From NCBI RefSeq assembly GCF_900130045.1, contig NZ_FQXT01000001.1, positions 62,001 to 126,000 of the forward strand: a stretch of DNA of 64,000 nt, given 5' to 3'. The position numbers and the translations under genes were made by a program. A model generated the notes under the pieces. The model worked only from the letters and a program-made list of their open reading frames with translations. It was not told where the DNA came from and ran no database searches. This document shows, piece by piece, positions 25,509 through 33,642 of this stretch (positions within the stretch are counted from its first letter, which is position 1; each line of letters starts with the position of its first letter). This DNA comes from Leeuwenhoekiella palythoae. GTDB lineage: Bacteria > Bacteroidota > Bacteroidia > Flavobacteriales > Flavobacteriaceae.

Positions 25509-25967
25509 ATGAAAACTATTCAGTATAAAAAAGAGATCCAAGCGCCCGCGACAAAGGTGTACCGTACAATGCTAGGCTTAGATAACATCAAAACTTATGA
25601 GAAGTGGACGGCAGCGTTTGATCCCACTTCAACCTATGAAGGAAGTTGGGAAAAAGGTTCAAAAATATACTTTGTGGGTACTGATAAAGAAGGGAACCGT
25701 GGCGGAATGATTTCTGAAATCGTCGAGAATATTCCTAATGAATTTATCTCTATACGCCATTATGGAATTTTAAAAGGAACTCAGGAAATTACTGAAGGTC
25801 CTGAGGTAGCATCGTGGGCTGGTAACCTAGAGAATTATAGCTTTAAGGAGCATCAAGGGATCACCACAGTTACCGTAACGAGCGAGGTCCCTGAAGATTA
25901 TCTTGATTACTTTAATACTACGTGGTCCAAAGCTTTAGACAAGCTTATAGAACTTTCTGAAGCTTAA
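25509..25967 (+). CDS. SRPBCC (START-like) domain protein
   Basis: This 152-residue protein has the ligand-binding helix-grip signature: IQYKKEIQAPATKVYRTML at the N-terminus, YEGSWEKGSKIYFVG in the middle, and a long C-terminal helix (YLDYFNTTWSKALDKLIELSE). It belongs to the broad SRPBCC/AHSA1 group that binds hydrophobic ligands or acts as a Hsp90 co-factor-like protein. No substrate is evident. It stands alone upstream of a DoxX-like gene that has its own promoter. Confidence 0.85.
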   Translation: MKTIQYKKEIQAPATKVYRTMLGLDNIKTYEKWTAAFDPTSTYEGSWEKGSKIYFVGTDKEGNRGGMISEIVENIPNEFISIRHYGILKGTQEITEGPEVASWAGNLENYSFKEHQGITTVTVTSEVPEDYLDYFNTTWSKALDKLIELSEA

Positions 25968-26010
25968 ATTTTAGGTTGAGATGCTTAAATAAGCTTAAAT
26001 TAAATTTTGG

Positions 26011-26042
26011 TTTTGTGTCAAAAGTATTTTTTGCTAATTTTA
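26011..26042 (+). promoter_or_regulatory. Promoter of the DoxX/Gpx/OhrR operon
   Basis: TTTTG (26011-26015), 19 bp spacer, then TAATTTTA (26035-26042), one base off the TAnnTTTG consensus. The predicted start of transcription is near 26049, 27 bp before the DoxX ATG at 26076. This is the best -33/-7 pair seen in the window. Confidence 0.6.
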
Positions 26043-26075
26043 AATCGCACACGATTTAATCGTAAAAGATATAAA

Positions 26076-26498
26076 ATGAAATATACTACCACTCAAAGCG
26101 TTTTTAGGATTATCTTAGGTACTTTAATGGCCATTGCCGGCGTTGGGCATCTCACCTTTCAGCGACAAGAATTTCAGGCTCAGGTACCACGCTGGCTACC
26201 GGATAGTGCCGCTTTTATGGATTTTGTGGTACTCGCTTCGGGGGTTACAGAAATTCTATTAGGTCTCGCAATGATCTTCATAACCAAGCATCGCATTAAA
26301 GTGGGCTTGATCTTAGCACTTTTTTATGTGCTGATCTTTCCAGGAAACATTTCGCAGTACACCAATGGTATTGATGCTTTTGGTTTAGATACTGATCAAA
26401 AAAGGTTAATACGCTTGTTTTTTCAACCGGTGTTGATCTTATGGGCGCTTTGGTCTACCGGAGCACTCACCTATTTGAAGAATAAATTTAAAAAATAA
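26076..26498 (+). CDS. DoxX-like integral membrane protein
   Basis: This is a protein of about 140 residues with four membrane segments and the DoxX-like N-terminus (QSVFRIILGTLMAIAGVGHLTF) plus the PDSAAFMDFVVLASGVTEILLG and IKVGLILALFYVLIFPGNI segments. The frame is open 23 codons further upstream, but the promoter at 26011-26042 lies inside that part, so the start is the ATG at 26076. DoxX-like proteins are membrane oxidoreductase subunits in some species, and small relatives (YkgB/DoxX) are often near oxidative-stress genes. Here the next genes are glutathione peroxidase and an OhrR-type regulator. Confidence 0.8.
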   Translation: MKYTTTQSVFRIILGTLMAIAGVGHLTFQRQEFQAQVPRWLPDSAAFMDFVVLASGVTEILLGLAMIFITKHRIKVGLILALFYVLIFPGNISQYTNGIDAFGLDTDQKRLIRLFFQPVLILWALWSTGALTYLKNKFKK

Positions 26499-26501
26499 GC
26501 T

Positions 26502-26975
26502 ATGAATTTCTACGATTTAGAAGCAAAAACACTTCAGGGAGAAACGATATCAATGAATTCTTTTAAGGGAAAAACGGTTCTTGTAGTGAATACTGCGAGC
26601 AAGTGCGGCCTTACGCCACAATATGAGGGACTTGAAGCACTGTATGAGAAGTATAAAGATAATGGTTTAGAGATTTTAGGCTTTCCTTGTAATCAGTTTG
26701 GTAATCAAGAGCCGGGCGGCGCTGATGCTATTGAAGAATTTTGCCAGGTGAATTACGGTGTTCATTTCAAAATGTTTGATAAAATTGAAGTTAATGGCAG
26801 TAATACGCATCCCGTTTTTAAATACCTAAAGAAGCAGCTTGGCGGAACTTTAGGAAGTCGCATTAAATGGAATTTCACCAAATTTCTCATTGACAAAAAC
26901 GGACAACCTGTAAAGCGCTTTTCACCCCTGACTAAGCCTGAGCATCTGACTAAAGACATTGAAAAAATTCTGTAA
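26502..26975 (+). CDS. Glutathione peroxidase family thiol peroxidase
   Basis: This 157-residue protein has the catalytic Cys35 in [12 protein letters not shown], the conserved [13 protein letters not shown] with its second Cys, and the Trp/Asn in [12 protein letters not shown]. Bacterial members of this type usually reduce peroxides with thioredoxin rather than glutathione. The gene begins 3 bp after the DoxX-like gene and abuts the OhrR-like regulator, so this is an oxidative-stress operon. Confidence 0.95.
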   Translation: MNFYDLEAKTLQGETISMNSFKGKTVLVVNTASKCGLTPQYEGLEALYEKYKDNGLEILGFPCNQFGNQEPGGADAIEEFCQVNYGVHFKMFDKIEVNGSNTHPVFKYLKKQLGGTLGSRIKWNFTKFLIDKNGQPVKRFSPLTKPEHLTKDIEKIL

Positions 26976-27437
26976 ATGAATCAAGAAACTCCTCAATTGC
27001 ATCTTGAAAACCAATTGTGTTTTCCGCTTTATGCGGCTTCACGGCTTATGACCAAAATGTATGCTCCTTTGCTAAAAGAACTGGATGTAACCTACCCGCA
27101 ATATTTGGTTTTACTGGTTTTATGGCAAAATGGGGAGCAGACCGTAAATGCCATTGGATCCTGCTTACTTTTAGAATCTAATACCCTCACCCCACTTCTT
27201 AAACGCTTAGAACAAAAAGAGTTATTGGTGCGTAGTCGTGCCCAGCACGATGAGCGTGTGGTTTTAGTCAAACTCACACCTAGCGGTCAAGCGCTAAAGG
27301 AAAAAGCAGTAAGTATTCCGCAGCAAATTGCAAATCTTTTTAGCGACGTAGATCTTAAAGAAGAAGATTATGCCACCTTTGAGAAAACCTTAGCCCAGCT
27401 TGTACTGGTGTTGAAAGAACGCAGCCAGGAAGTTTAA
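26976..27437 (+). CDS. MarR-family peroxide regulator, OhrR type
   Basis: This 153-residue winged-helix protein has residues 12-20 NQLCFPLYA, with Cys15 at the position of the redox-sensing Cys15 of Bacillus OhrR. The winged helix is in LLESNTLTPLLKRLEQKELLVRSR and HDERVVLVKLT. It should sense organic peroxides by thiol oxidation and de-repress its operon. It begins on the base after the Gpx stop codon (TAAATG) and overlaps the convergent transporter gene by 4 bp. A direct effect on the promoter at 26011-26042 is likely but not shown; the one-Cys or two-Cys mechanism cannot be decided from the sequence. Confidence 0.88.
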   Translation: MNQETPQLHLENQLCFPLYAASRLMTKMYAPLLKELDVTYPQYLVLLVLWQNGEQTVNAIGSCLLLESNTLTPLLKRLEQKELLVRSRAQHDERVVLVKLTPSGQALKEKAVSIPQQIANLFSDVDLKEEDYATFEKTLAQLVLVLKERSQEV

Positions 27438-30283
27438 GAGCCCAATGAAGTACCAGTTGTCGTATCTAATAAAGCAGGTTGCAACTTTTTAAGCGCTAAG
27501 GAAGCGAAAGAGCGCACATCACGGTTTTTAGCGGTTATTTTGAGTTCGGCTAGCAACGGTAGGAATGAAGTATCTCCTAAAAATTGAATTAAATAGATCA
27601 CAGGAAGTCTAAGGTTACCATCACCTACTTCAATGAGTTTTATAAGGGCCTTATTAAAACTGATATCATCTTCTAAAATCTCTTGATACACATCTACGTC
27701 TTCGATAATTGCGAGCTCTAATAAAGGCAATAAACTGTGTTTTAATTTAGGGGAAAGAATATTATCTAAAAACTCGATAGCATTCGCTCTAGTATCACGA
27801 TCTGTGCTCACGAAACCTTTATAGGCCACATCAAGATCTTTTCGGCTGTAGTACACCGCAAGAAGTTGAAAAATGGTTTCAATACGCAAGCTTAGTTGTC
27901 GGTCTAAAACCTCTAGCAGACCTTCGCGTGCTTGAAGTAATTCGGTTTGATCATCTTCCGGTAAGCGATCATATGCCTTAGCATTAAAATTGCTTTTGAT
28001 CACTTTACGACTACTTACAATATCCCGATACTCAAAGGTATACTGCAATAGAAGCCTAAATACCGTTTTGGGGAAATAATTAAGCTTAGGATTCTTTCCT
28101 TTTAATTTATGTAATGATTTTGCTGAAGCACGGCGAATAAGGTTATCGCGACTCTGGAGTAAGCGCAGTAAGACACGCACAGAAGCTTGTGTCTCAAACG
28201 TCTGTATCACCGCCGGGATATATTTCTTTGCATTGTTTTTCAATAATTTTTCAGCTTCTCTGGCTAGCAAGATCTCACTAATGCTCTCCCCGTAAGCAAT
28301 AAGCGCTGCGATGGCATCTTTTCGGTACTGTTTAACCGTCAGAAAATCAATCAACGCATCAATAAATTGCGGAGCTCTCGAAATTCCTGCAGCGATAATG
28401 GCGTGGCTTACAATATGCGGATTCCGGTTATTAAAGTTAGCCGAAATAAAAGAATAGAATTGCGGCATCTGCGCGTAACCAATAGACTCTAACAGAAATG
28501 AAAGTTCCTCAGGACGGTGATCGCTATCTGGCAATTCTAATTCTGCCAGCCACAACTCAATACGCAATTCAAGATTGTAACGGCTTGCGATCTGTTGGTT
28601 ATTTCGTGCTTCTTTGGCCAGGCAAAGTAAGGCTGCGTGCGCAATATAATCGCTGCTGTGATTGAGATAGCTATCAAAAATTCGGCTATCATTTAAAGAA
28701 GTATGTAAAATGAGATAATTCATCGCCGCATACACTACTTCGTCATCTTTAAGATGCACCATATCGCGCACGGCTTCTAACGCAGTGCCCTCAGGATAAT
28801 GGTAGAGTTGATTAATCGCAGCGATCTTAACCGCATCATCTACGTGATTCAGTAGAGGAATAATTTTTTGCTTTAAGATCTTAGCATTACGTTTATTTAG
28901 ATGGTTGAGATATTCTACAATTTGTAAAGGATTCCCATTGCTTAAAATACGTTTCCCTAGCTCTAAAGGTGACTTGCGCTTGCGCCTCGGAACGCCTTCG
29001 GTGACCTCAACAGCTTCTTTAAGACTTTGCCTAAAACTCTTAAAGTAAGAATCTCTAACTCTAAAAATTCCGACAATCCAAACCAAAATCAGAAAAATGA
29101 TAATTACTGTAACATAGTTAGACGGTAACGACAATCCTTTTATCACAAAAATTAAAAGACAGCCGGCAATTCCTGTAGCGACACTATCAACCACCACATC
29201 GATAAATGATTTGGTGCGGTTTTTTATTTCTAAAGAAACCGGCACCATCGCAAGTTCGGTAGCAGCTTTATTGACAGATTGTTTAAAGCTTCCGTCAATA
29301 CCTTTGATGATTATGAGCACCCATAACTCCGGAAATGTCAGGAATAATAAAGAACCTAGTGCAATACCTAACGGAAGGATTAGCAACGAACTATTAACTC
29401 CCAACTTTTCTACTACCCGGTTGGTCAAAAACAATTGAATCCCAAGCGAGACCAAATTGAAGGTTGAAAACCAAAAGCCAAAAAACGAGGCCAGTTGATC
29501 TGCATCAGGAATTGATCGCGCAGCAAAATCACTAAATTGAAAATCTACAAGTTTAGCAACAATAACACCTAAACCTATGATCAAGGCCAGATAGGTTAAG
29601 TGTCGCGATTTTAATAAAAGCTTATATGCAGAGTCCCCAAGCGAATGGTTACTACTTTCTGAAATTGAAGCTCTACTGACGTATCCCTTTTTATAGATCA
29701 AGGATAGTAACGGAATACAGGAAATTATAAACAATGCGGCGATAAGCAGCATGTTTCCATTACCAATATACGGCACGAGAATAGTCGTTAAGTAGCCTCC
29801 AAAAATCCCTCCTGCAATTGCCCCGGAACCGATGAAACCAAAAAGTCTTTTGGCCTCTCTGGCATTAAATACCATATTAGCCAACAACCAAAATTGACTT
29901 GTGGTGAGTACAGCGAAAATTCCGCTAATGACATAGAAAATATAAAGCGCTATGGCGCCGATAGCGTTTAGCTTATACAATACGGCCAAAAACACAAAAG
30001 CCAGTGCAAAGAACACCAGCGATGAAACCATAATACGACGTAAAGAATACCGCCTTACCGCTTGATTATAAAAATATGATGTTACGATTGCCGTTGCAGC
30101 AATAAGTAAATAACCAAACGCAAGACTATCTGCTCCCAGCCCCTTTAGAAAAAGCGCGTTGACAGTAGGTTTTACAATAAGCAGGATCGTGATGATCAAA
30201 AAGACGTATAACTGCATGAAAAAAGAGATGGTTATCTCACCATCTCTTATATTAAACGTCTTTTTAAGGAACTTCTTAATCAC
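27434..30283 (-). CDS. Nucleotide-transporter-like (NTT/Npt) membrane protein fused to HEAT repeats
   Basis: This is a 949-residue protein. Residues ~1-430 form about 12 membrane helices with the Npt-like start FNIRDGEITISF and LLIVKPTVNALFLKGLG. The rest is soluble and built from HEAT-like helical repeats (for example IKIAAINQLYHYPEGTALEAV and RRASAKSLHKLKGKN), ~residues 445-940. Similar Npt-HEAT fusions occur in Bacteroidota and their substrate is unknown; true ATP/ADP exchange is not implied in a free-living cell. The start overlaps the serine-hydrolase stop by 8 bp. A terminator-like hairpin falls in its own codons 12-21 (see 30217-30248). The convergent regulator gene overlaps its end by 4 bp. 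Confidence 0.75.
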   Translation of the reverse strand: MIKKFLKKTFNIRDGEITISFFMQLYVFLIITILLIVKPTVNALFLKGLGADSLAFGYLLIAATAIVTSYFYNQAVRRYSLRRIMVSSLVFFALAFVFLAVLYKLNAIGAIALYIFYVISGIFAVLTTSQFWLLANMVFNAREAKRLFGFIGSGAIAGGIFGGYLTTILVPYIGNGNMLLIAALFIISCIPLLSLIYKKGYVSRASISESSNHSLGDSAYKLLLKSRHLTYLALIIGLGVIVAKLVDFQFSDFAARSIPDADQLASFFGFWFSTFNLVSLGIQLFLTNRVVEKLGVNSSLLILPLGIALGSLLFLTFPELWVLIIIKGIDGSFKQSVNKAATELAMVPVSLEIKNRTKSFIDVVVDSVATGIAGCLLIFVIKGLSLPSNYVTVIIIFLILVWIVGIFRVRDSYFKSFRQSLKEAVEVTEGVPRRKRKSPLELGKRILSNGNPLQIVEYLNHLNKRNAKILKQKIIPLLNHVDDAVKIAAINQLYHYPEGTALEAVRDMVHLKDDEVVYAAMNYLILHTSLNDSRIFDSYLNHSSDYIAHAALLCLAKEARNNQQIASRYNLELRIELWLAELELPDSDHRPEELSFLLESIGYAQMPQFYSFISANFNNRNPHIVSHAIIAAGISRAPQFIDALIDFLTVKQYRKDAIAALIAYGESISEILLAREAEKLLKNNAKKYIPAVIQTFETQASVRVLLRLLQSRDNLIRRASAKSLHKLKGKNPKLNYFPKTVFRLLLQYTFEYRDIVSSRKVIKSNFNAKAYDRLPEDDQTELLQAREGLLEVLDRQLSLRIETIFQLLAVYYSRKDLDVAYKGFVSTDRDTRANAIEFLDNILSPKLKHSLLPLLELAIIEDVDVYQEILEDDISFNKALIKLIEVGDGNLRLPVIYLIQFLGDTSFLPLLAELKITAKNRDVRSFASLALKKLQPALLDTTTGTSLGS
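30217..30248 (-). terminator. Terminator-like hairpin inside the 5' end of the transporter gene
   Basis: A perfect 9-bp stem, AAGAGATGG/CCATCTCTT (30223-30231 and 30240-30248), with an 8-nt loop. In the leftward transcript it is followed by UUUU. It lies 28 nt after the serine hydrolase stop codon and encodes transporter residues 12-21. It may be the hydrolase terminator or an attenuator that translating ribosomes would melt. Confidence 0.6.
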
Positions 30284-31220
30284 CTAAGTTGCCAGCGCCT
30301 TTTGTAGCACTCGCAAGTAAAGTTCGAGATTTTTGTAGAGCTTTCTCTACAGGAAATACTAAATTTCTTATAATTTGTTCACCGTTAGGATCTTCAATAA
30401 GCGCTACCATAATATACTTGCGGCCATCTTCTCCCCAAACTAAAATAGAATCTGAATGATATTGTTTCCAAGAACCAGATTTTCTAAATAGACGTGCATT
30501 AGGTGCTATACGCTCAAGCGTATTTACGAACTTGTGGTGCAATGAAGGATTCTCCATAATATCAAGCATTGCTTTAGAACGCTCTGGGCTTACCAATTTA
30601 CCGGTAACTAATTTGTAGTAAAATCTGCAAACTTGCTCTGCAGTTGCGGCGTGGCTTAGTCCTTTCATTGGATCAGGTCTACGTTCTCCGGCAGCCGCAT
30701 AGCGCTTGCCTACCCAAAGACCACCGCCTTTACTCTGATCATATAACTTATAACGGTCGCTGGTAAGTACACTTGAGATTTTGTCATACCCCAGACGATC
30801 AATCATACGGGTACTGGCCTGATTATTTGATTTGCTGATCATCAACCACATATCTTTTTTAACTTCTGCGGTTTCTTTAAGTTCTCCTTTTTCGATCGCA
30901 TCCATCGCTGAAAGTAGGATTGCAATTTTAGGCAAACTTGCAGCATACATCATTTCTTCACCGTTAAGACCTGCATATTGAATCGCATTAGGGTCATCAA
31001 GACTCACAATACCCACAGCCATCTTTTTCTGGTCTACTAGGCGTTTCATTGTAGGGTCTTTAGCGATCTGATTGTATAATTGAGTAGTTAAAACACTGCT
31101 GTTAAAATCTTCTAGCGGTGCATCAATACAATCTTTAAATGGAAGTTCTTGTGCTGTTATTTTTGAAGTCATTGCTACTACTAGCAATACAAGGGCGAAA
31201 CTTAGTTTTCTCATAAACAA
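30276..31220 (-). CDS. Exported serine hydrolase of the class A beta-lactamase fold
   Basis: The 314-residue protein has a signal peptide (LSFALVLLVVAMTSKITA-QE). The motifs are S95-L-P-K98 (YAASLPKIAIL), SNN in KSNNQAST and KSGSW near the C-terminus. The overall length is like a class A beta-lactamase, but no Glu166-type EPELN motif stands out, so penicillin hydrolysis is not supported. An ATG two codons later (31214) is an equal start. The downstream transporter gene overlaps its end by 8 bp. It resembles the hydrolase at 24055 in active-site motifs, not in length. Confidence 0.8.
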   Translation of the reverse strand: MFMRKLSFALVLLVVAMTSKITAQELPFKDCIDAPLEDFNSSVLTTQLYNQIAKDPTMKRLVDQKKMAVGIVSLDDPNAIQYAGLNGEEMMYAASLPKIAILLSAMDAIEKGELKETAEVKKDMWLMISKSNNQASTRMIDRLGYDKISSVLTSDRYKLYDQSKGGGLWVGKRYAAAGERRPDPMKGLSHAATAEQVCRFYYKLVTGKLVSPERSKAMLDIMENPSLHHKFVNTLERIAPNARLFRKSGSWKQYHSDSILVWGEDGRKYIMVALIEDPNGEQIIRNLVFPVEKALQKSRTLLASATKGAGNLGD

Positions 31221-31394
31221 TTTTTGGGTCTAATTGATTTTGGGGCTTTAACGCAATATTTACATTAATAGTATGCAAAGGTTAAAGAAAAATCAACCTA
31301 AAATCAATATTTAACATTCTTTGTTTTAATTAGTTGCAAGCGCTATGCCAAAGAAATGTTAAAACTCAAGAAATTTAAATGTTTATTTCACTGA

Positions 31395-32198
31395 CTAATA
31401 GTCCCATCTACGGGTTTGATTAAGCTGTTCTTCTTTCTCTAATTCTTCCTGAGGAATTACTTTTAAGAAGGAAGGATGCTGCTCTATGGCATACTCAATC
31501 ATTTCTACAATATCCTCTACGCTATCATTTTCGTAGTCGATATCTAATGGTTTTTTAATTTCCATAGTCTGAAGAATTCCGCGTTTTTTAATACGAATTC
31601 CCTTTTTATCAAAAGATCTTCTAAAACCATCAATCACAATTGGCACTACTACAGGTTTGTATTGTTTAATGATATGCGCGGTACCTTTTCTAATGGGTTT
31701 CCAAGGTTTTGTAGTTCCCTGCGGAAAAGTAATCACCCAGCCGTCGTGCAATGCGATCCCAATATTTTCGGTATCGCTCAAATTTACGGGTCTGTCAATC
31801 TCTTTTCCTTTAGATCGCCAGGTTCTGCTAACTGAAACTGCACCGGCATAAGCCATAATACGCGGCAGTAATCCGCTGCGCATCGTTTCGCTTGCTGCTA
31901 CATAATAAATGTTGAGTTTAGGCTGCCACAGATAGCCTACGTTTTTGATGCTATCTACTCTACCGCTTAAACTCGCATTAAATACGTGAAACATCGCAAC
32001 GACATCAGCAAAATAGGTTTGATGATTAGAGACAAAAAGTACGTTTGTGTCCGGCAGATCTTTTATAATTTCAGAACCGTCAATCTGTAACGCATTAAAA
32101 CCACGATAGCGGCGATGTGACATCACACCCGCCACTCGTATAAGCCACTTCTTGATGAAGTCATAATGCCCAAACGGATTGGTTTTAAAAAGTCCCAT
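31395..32198 (-). CDS. 1-acyl-sn-glycerol-3-phosphate acyltransferase (PlsC-like)
   Basis: This 267-residue protein has the first acyltransferase motif in VSNHQTYFADVVA. The distance from H59 to D65 is five residues instead of the usual four (HX4D), as also seen in related proteins of this branch as far as I recall. Motif 3 is TFPQGTTKP. The active site faces the cytosol on a membrane-associated fold. It should acylate lysophosphatidic acid or a similar acceptor. It lies 63 bp after the Nudix gene on the same strand. Exact acceptor not determined. Confidence 0.82.
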   Translation of the reverse strand: MGLFKTNPFGHYDFIKKWLIRVAGVMSHRRYRGFNALQIDGSEIIKDLPDTNVLFVSNHQTYFADVVAMFHVFNASLSGRVDSIKNVGYLWQPKLNIYYVAASETMRSGLLPRIMAYAGAVSVSRTWRSKGKEIDRPVNLSDTENIGIALHDGWVITFPQGTTKPWKPIRKGTAHIIKQYKPVVVPIVIDGFRRSFDKKGIRIKKRGILQTMEIKKPLDIDYENDSVEDIVEMIEYAIEQHPSFLKVIPQEELEKEEQLNQTRRWDY

Positions 32199-32261
32199 AG
32201 TTTTTTGTACGTAATAAAAGGATAGTTGTGAAATATAAAATTAAAACTTCAAATTATATGC

Positions 32262-32909
32262 CTAAAGTCGATCTATTTGCTGAAATGCCCATTTGACTTC
32301 ACTTAGCATCATTGCGGTCGCGCCCCAGACCACGTGCTCTGAAAGATAAAAAGCAGGAACGTCAAGCATCGTCCCGTAAGAGGTATCTATGCGTTGCGTT
32401 ATAACGCTTTTGTCTGCAAGAAACTCCTCTAACGGAACTTCTAATATTGCTTCAACTTCTGCATCTTCTTTGGTAAATACCGGAGTTTGCTCTACATAGC
32501 CTATAAAAGGTTGTACCCAAAAATTACTTGGCGGAATGTATAGTTTAGTGAGCTTCTTCACGACATTTATTTCGTTTTGCGGAAGGCCTACTTCTTCTTC
32601 TGTTTCTCTCAAAGCAGTATGTTTAATACTCTCATCACAGGTTTCGGCTTTACCACCGGGGAAGCCTACTTGGTTACTGTGAACTCCTTTATAGGTTTTT
32701 CTTAAAATGAGTACGAGTGTCGTTTCCCCTTTAGTATTAGGATAAAAAACCGCCATCACCCCTGCCCATCGCGGCTTTTTGGCTTCGATATCCATTTCGC
32801 TTAATGCACGAATGCGTTCATCAGGCGCCATAAGAAACTGCGCTTCTTGTCCTAATAATTCCAAATTGCTTAATTTTGGAACTTGTTTTAAAAACTCATC
32901 AAACTGCAT
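32262..32909 (-). CDS. Nudix hydrolase, CoA pyrophosphatase (NudL) type
   Basis: This 215-residue protein has the Nudix box GFPGGKAETCDESIKHTALRETEEEVGL (~residues 87-114), with the REx2EE core (RETEEEVG) and the preceding HSNQVGFPGG of the NuCoA subgroup. It should cleave CoA or related nucleotide pyrophosphates. The start codon lies 2 bp from the start codon of the divergent cyclophilin gene, so its promoter must lie inside the coding sequence of that neighbour. PlsC follows. Confidence 0.88.
   Translation of the reverse strand: MQFDEFLKQVPKLSNLELLGQEAQFLMAPDERIRALSEMDIEAKKPRWAGVMAVFYPNTKGETTLVLILRKTYKGVHSNQVGFPGGKAETCDESIKHTALRETEEEVGLPQNEINVVKKLTKLYIPPSNFWVQPFIGYVEQTPVFTKEDAEVEAILEVPLEEFLADKSVITQRIDTSYGTMLDVPAFYLSEHVVWGATAMMLSEVKWAFQQIDRL
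32847..32878 (+). promoter_or_regulatory. Promoter of the cyclophilin gene, inside the Nudix coding region
   Basis: TTG (32847-32849), 21 bp spacer, then TAATTTTG (32871-32878), a full TAnnTTTG match. The predicted start of transcription is near 32885, 27 bp before the ATG at 32912. It overlaps the first 20 codons of the Nudix gene on the other strand. Confidence 0.6.
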
Positions 32910-32911
32910 AT

Positions 32912-33637
32912 ATGCGTACTTCTCTTTACTTTTTACTTAGCTTAATTCTATTGACGGGAGCCGGATGTGAAGATAAAAAAACAAAAGAAAAAGCCGAGGA
33001 GACGCAACAAACTGAGACTGTTTTAGATAGCACTCCAGAGCAAAAAGCTCAAGCCGAAAACGAGCGTCTTAAGAAAAAACCGGGTTCAATTATTGAATCT
33101 CAAGCAGAGCTAATCCCCTTTTTGACCGAATACGGAAAAAAGAATAAAGAAACGCGAGCACGGATTTCAACTAAATTTGGTGATATTGACATTCAACTTT
33201 ACCGAGATACGCCTTTACATCGTGCCAACTTTGTGCTTCTGGTAAAACAAGGTTATTTTGATGAGACCATGATTCATCGCAATGCGCTGGATTTTGTTGT
33301 ACAAGGTGGAAATAGCGATGGGTATGAAACACCTAAGAAGCGTCAGCGTATCGGAAATTATCTCATTCCCAACGAAGCTAGTGCCAATCATACACACGTA
33401 CGCGGGGCATTTTCGGCTGCAAAATATTTAGAGCAAAATATCAGCGATGCCTCTTCACCTTTTGAATGGTTTATTGTGGTTCCTGAGCGTGGTGCTCATC
33501 ATCTTGACGGCGAGCATACGGTTTTTGGCCGCGTAACTCAAGGTATGGATGTGGTTGACGAGATCAATAAGCTCAAAACAGATGACAACGAGTGGCCTAT
33601 TGAAAATGTATATTTAAAAGTAGAATTGCTCGATTAA
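32912..33637 (+). CDS. Cyclophilin-type peptidyl-prolyl isomerase lipoprotein
   Basis: The 241-residue protein has a lipobox (LTGAGC). A charged linker rich in Glu, Lys and Gln comes next. The C-terminal cyclophilin domain (~residues 90-241) has DIDIQLYRDTPLHRANFVLLVKQGYF, FVVQGG and HLDGEHTVFGRVTQGMDVVDEI. It should fold proline-containing peptides in the periplasm or at the outer membrane. The frame is open 12 codons further upstream, but the ATG at 32912 starts the lipoprotein signal and the promoter excludes the longer form. Confidence 0.9.
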   Translation: MRTSLYFLLSLILLTGAGCEDKKTKEKAEETQQTETVLDSTPEQKAQAENERLKKKPGSIIESQAELIPFLTEYGKKNKETRARISTKFGDIDIQLYRDTPLHRANFVLLVKQGYFDETMIHRNALDFVVQGGNSDGYETPKKRQRIGNYLIPNEASANHTHVRGAFSAAKYLEQNISDASSPFEWFIVVPERGAHHLDGEHTVFGRVTQGMDVVDEINKLKTDDNEWPIENVYLKVELLD

Positions 33638-33642
33638 GCTTT

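Noticed and set aside
27434-30283. ATP/ADP parasite-type translocase
   Set aside because: The fold is similar, but free-living Bacteroidota carry this Npt-HEAT type, and no evidence for energy parasitism exists in the window.
24055-31220. Beta-lactamase antibiotic resistance
   Set aside because: SxxK, SxN and KSG motifs are present in both hydrolases, but the Glu166-region of class A enzymes is not evident and the sizes and insertions differ; they are better called serine hydrolases of that fold.
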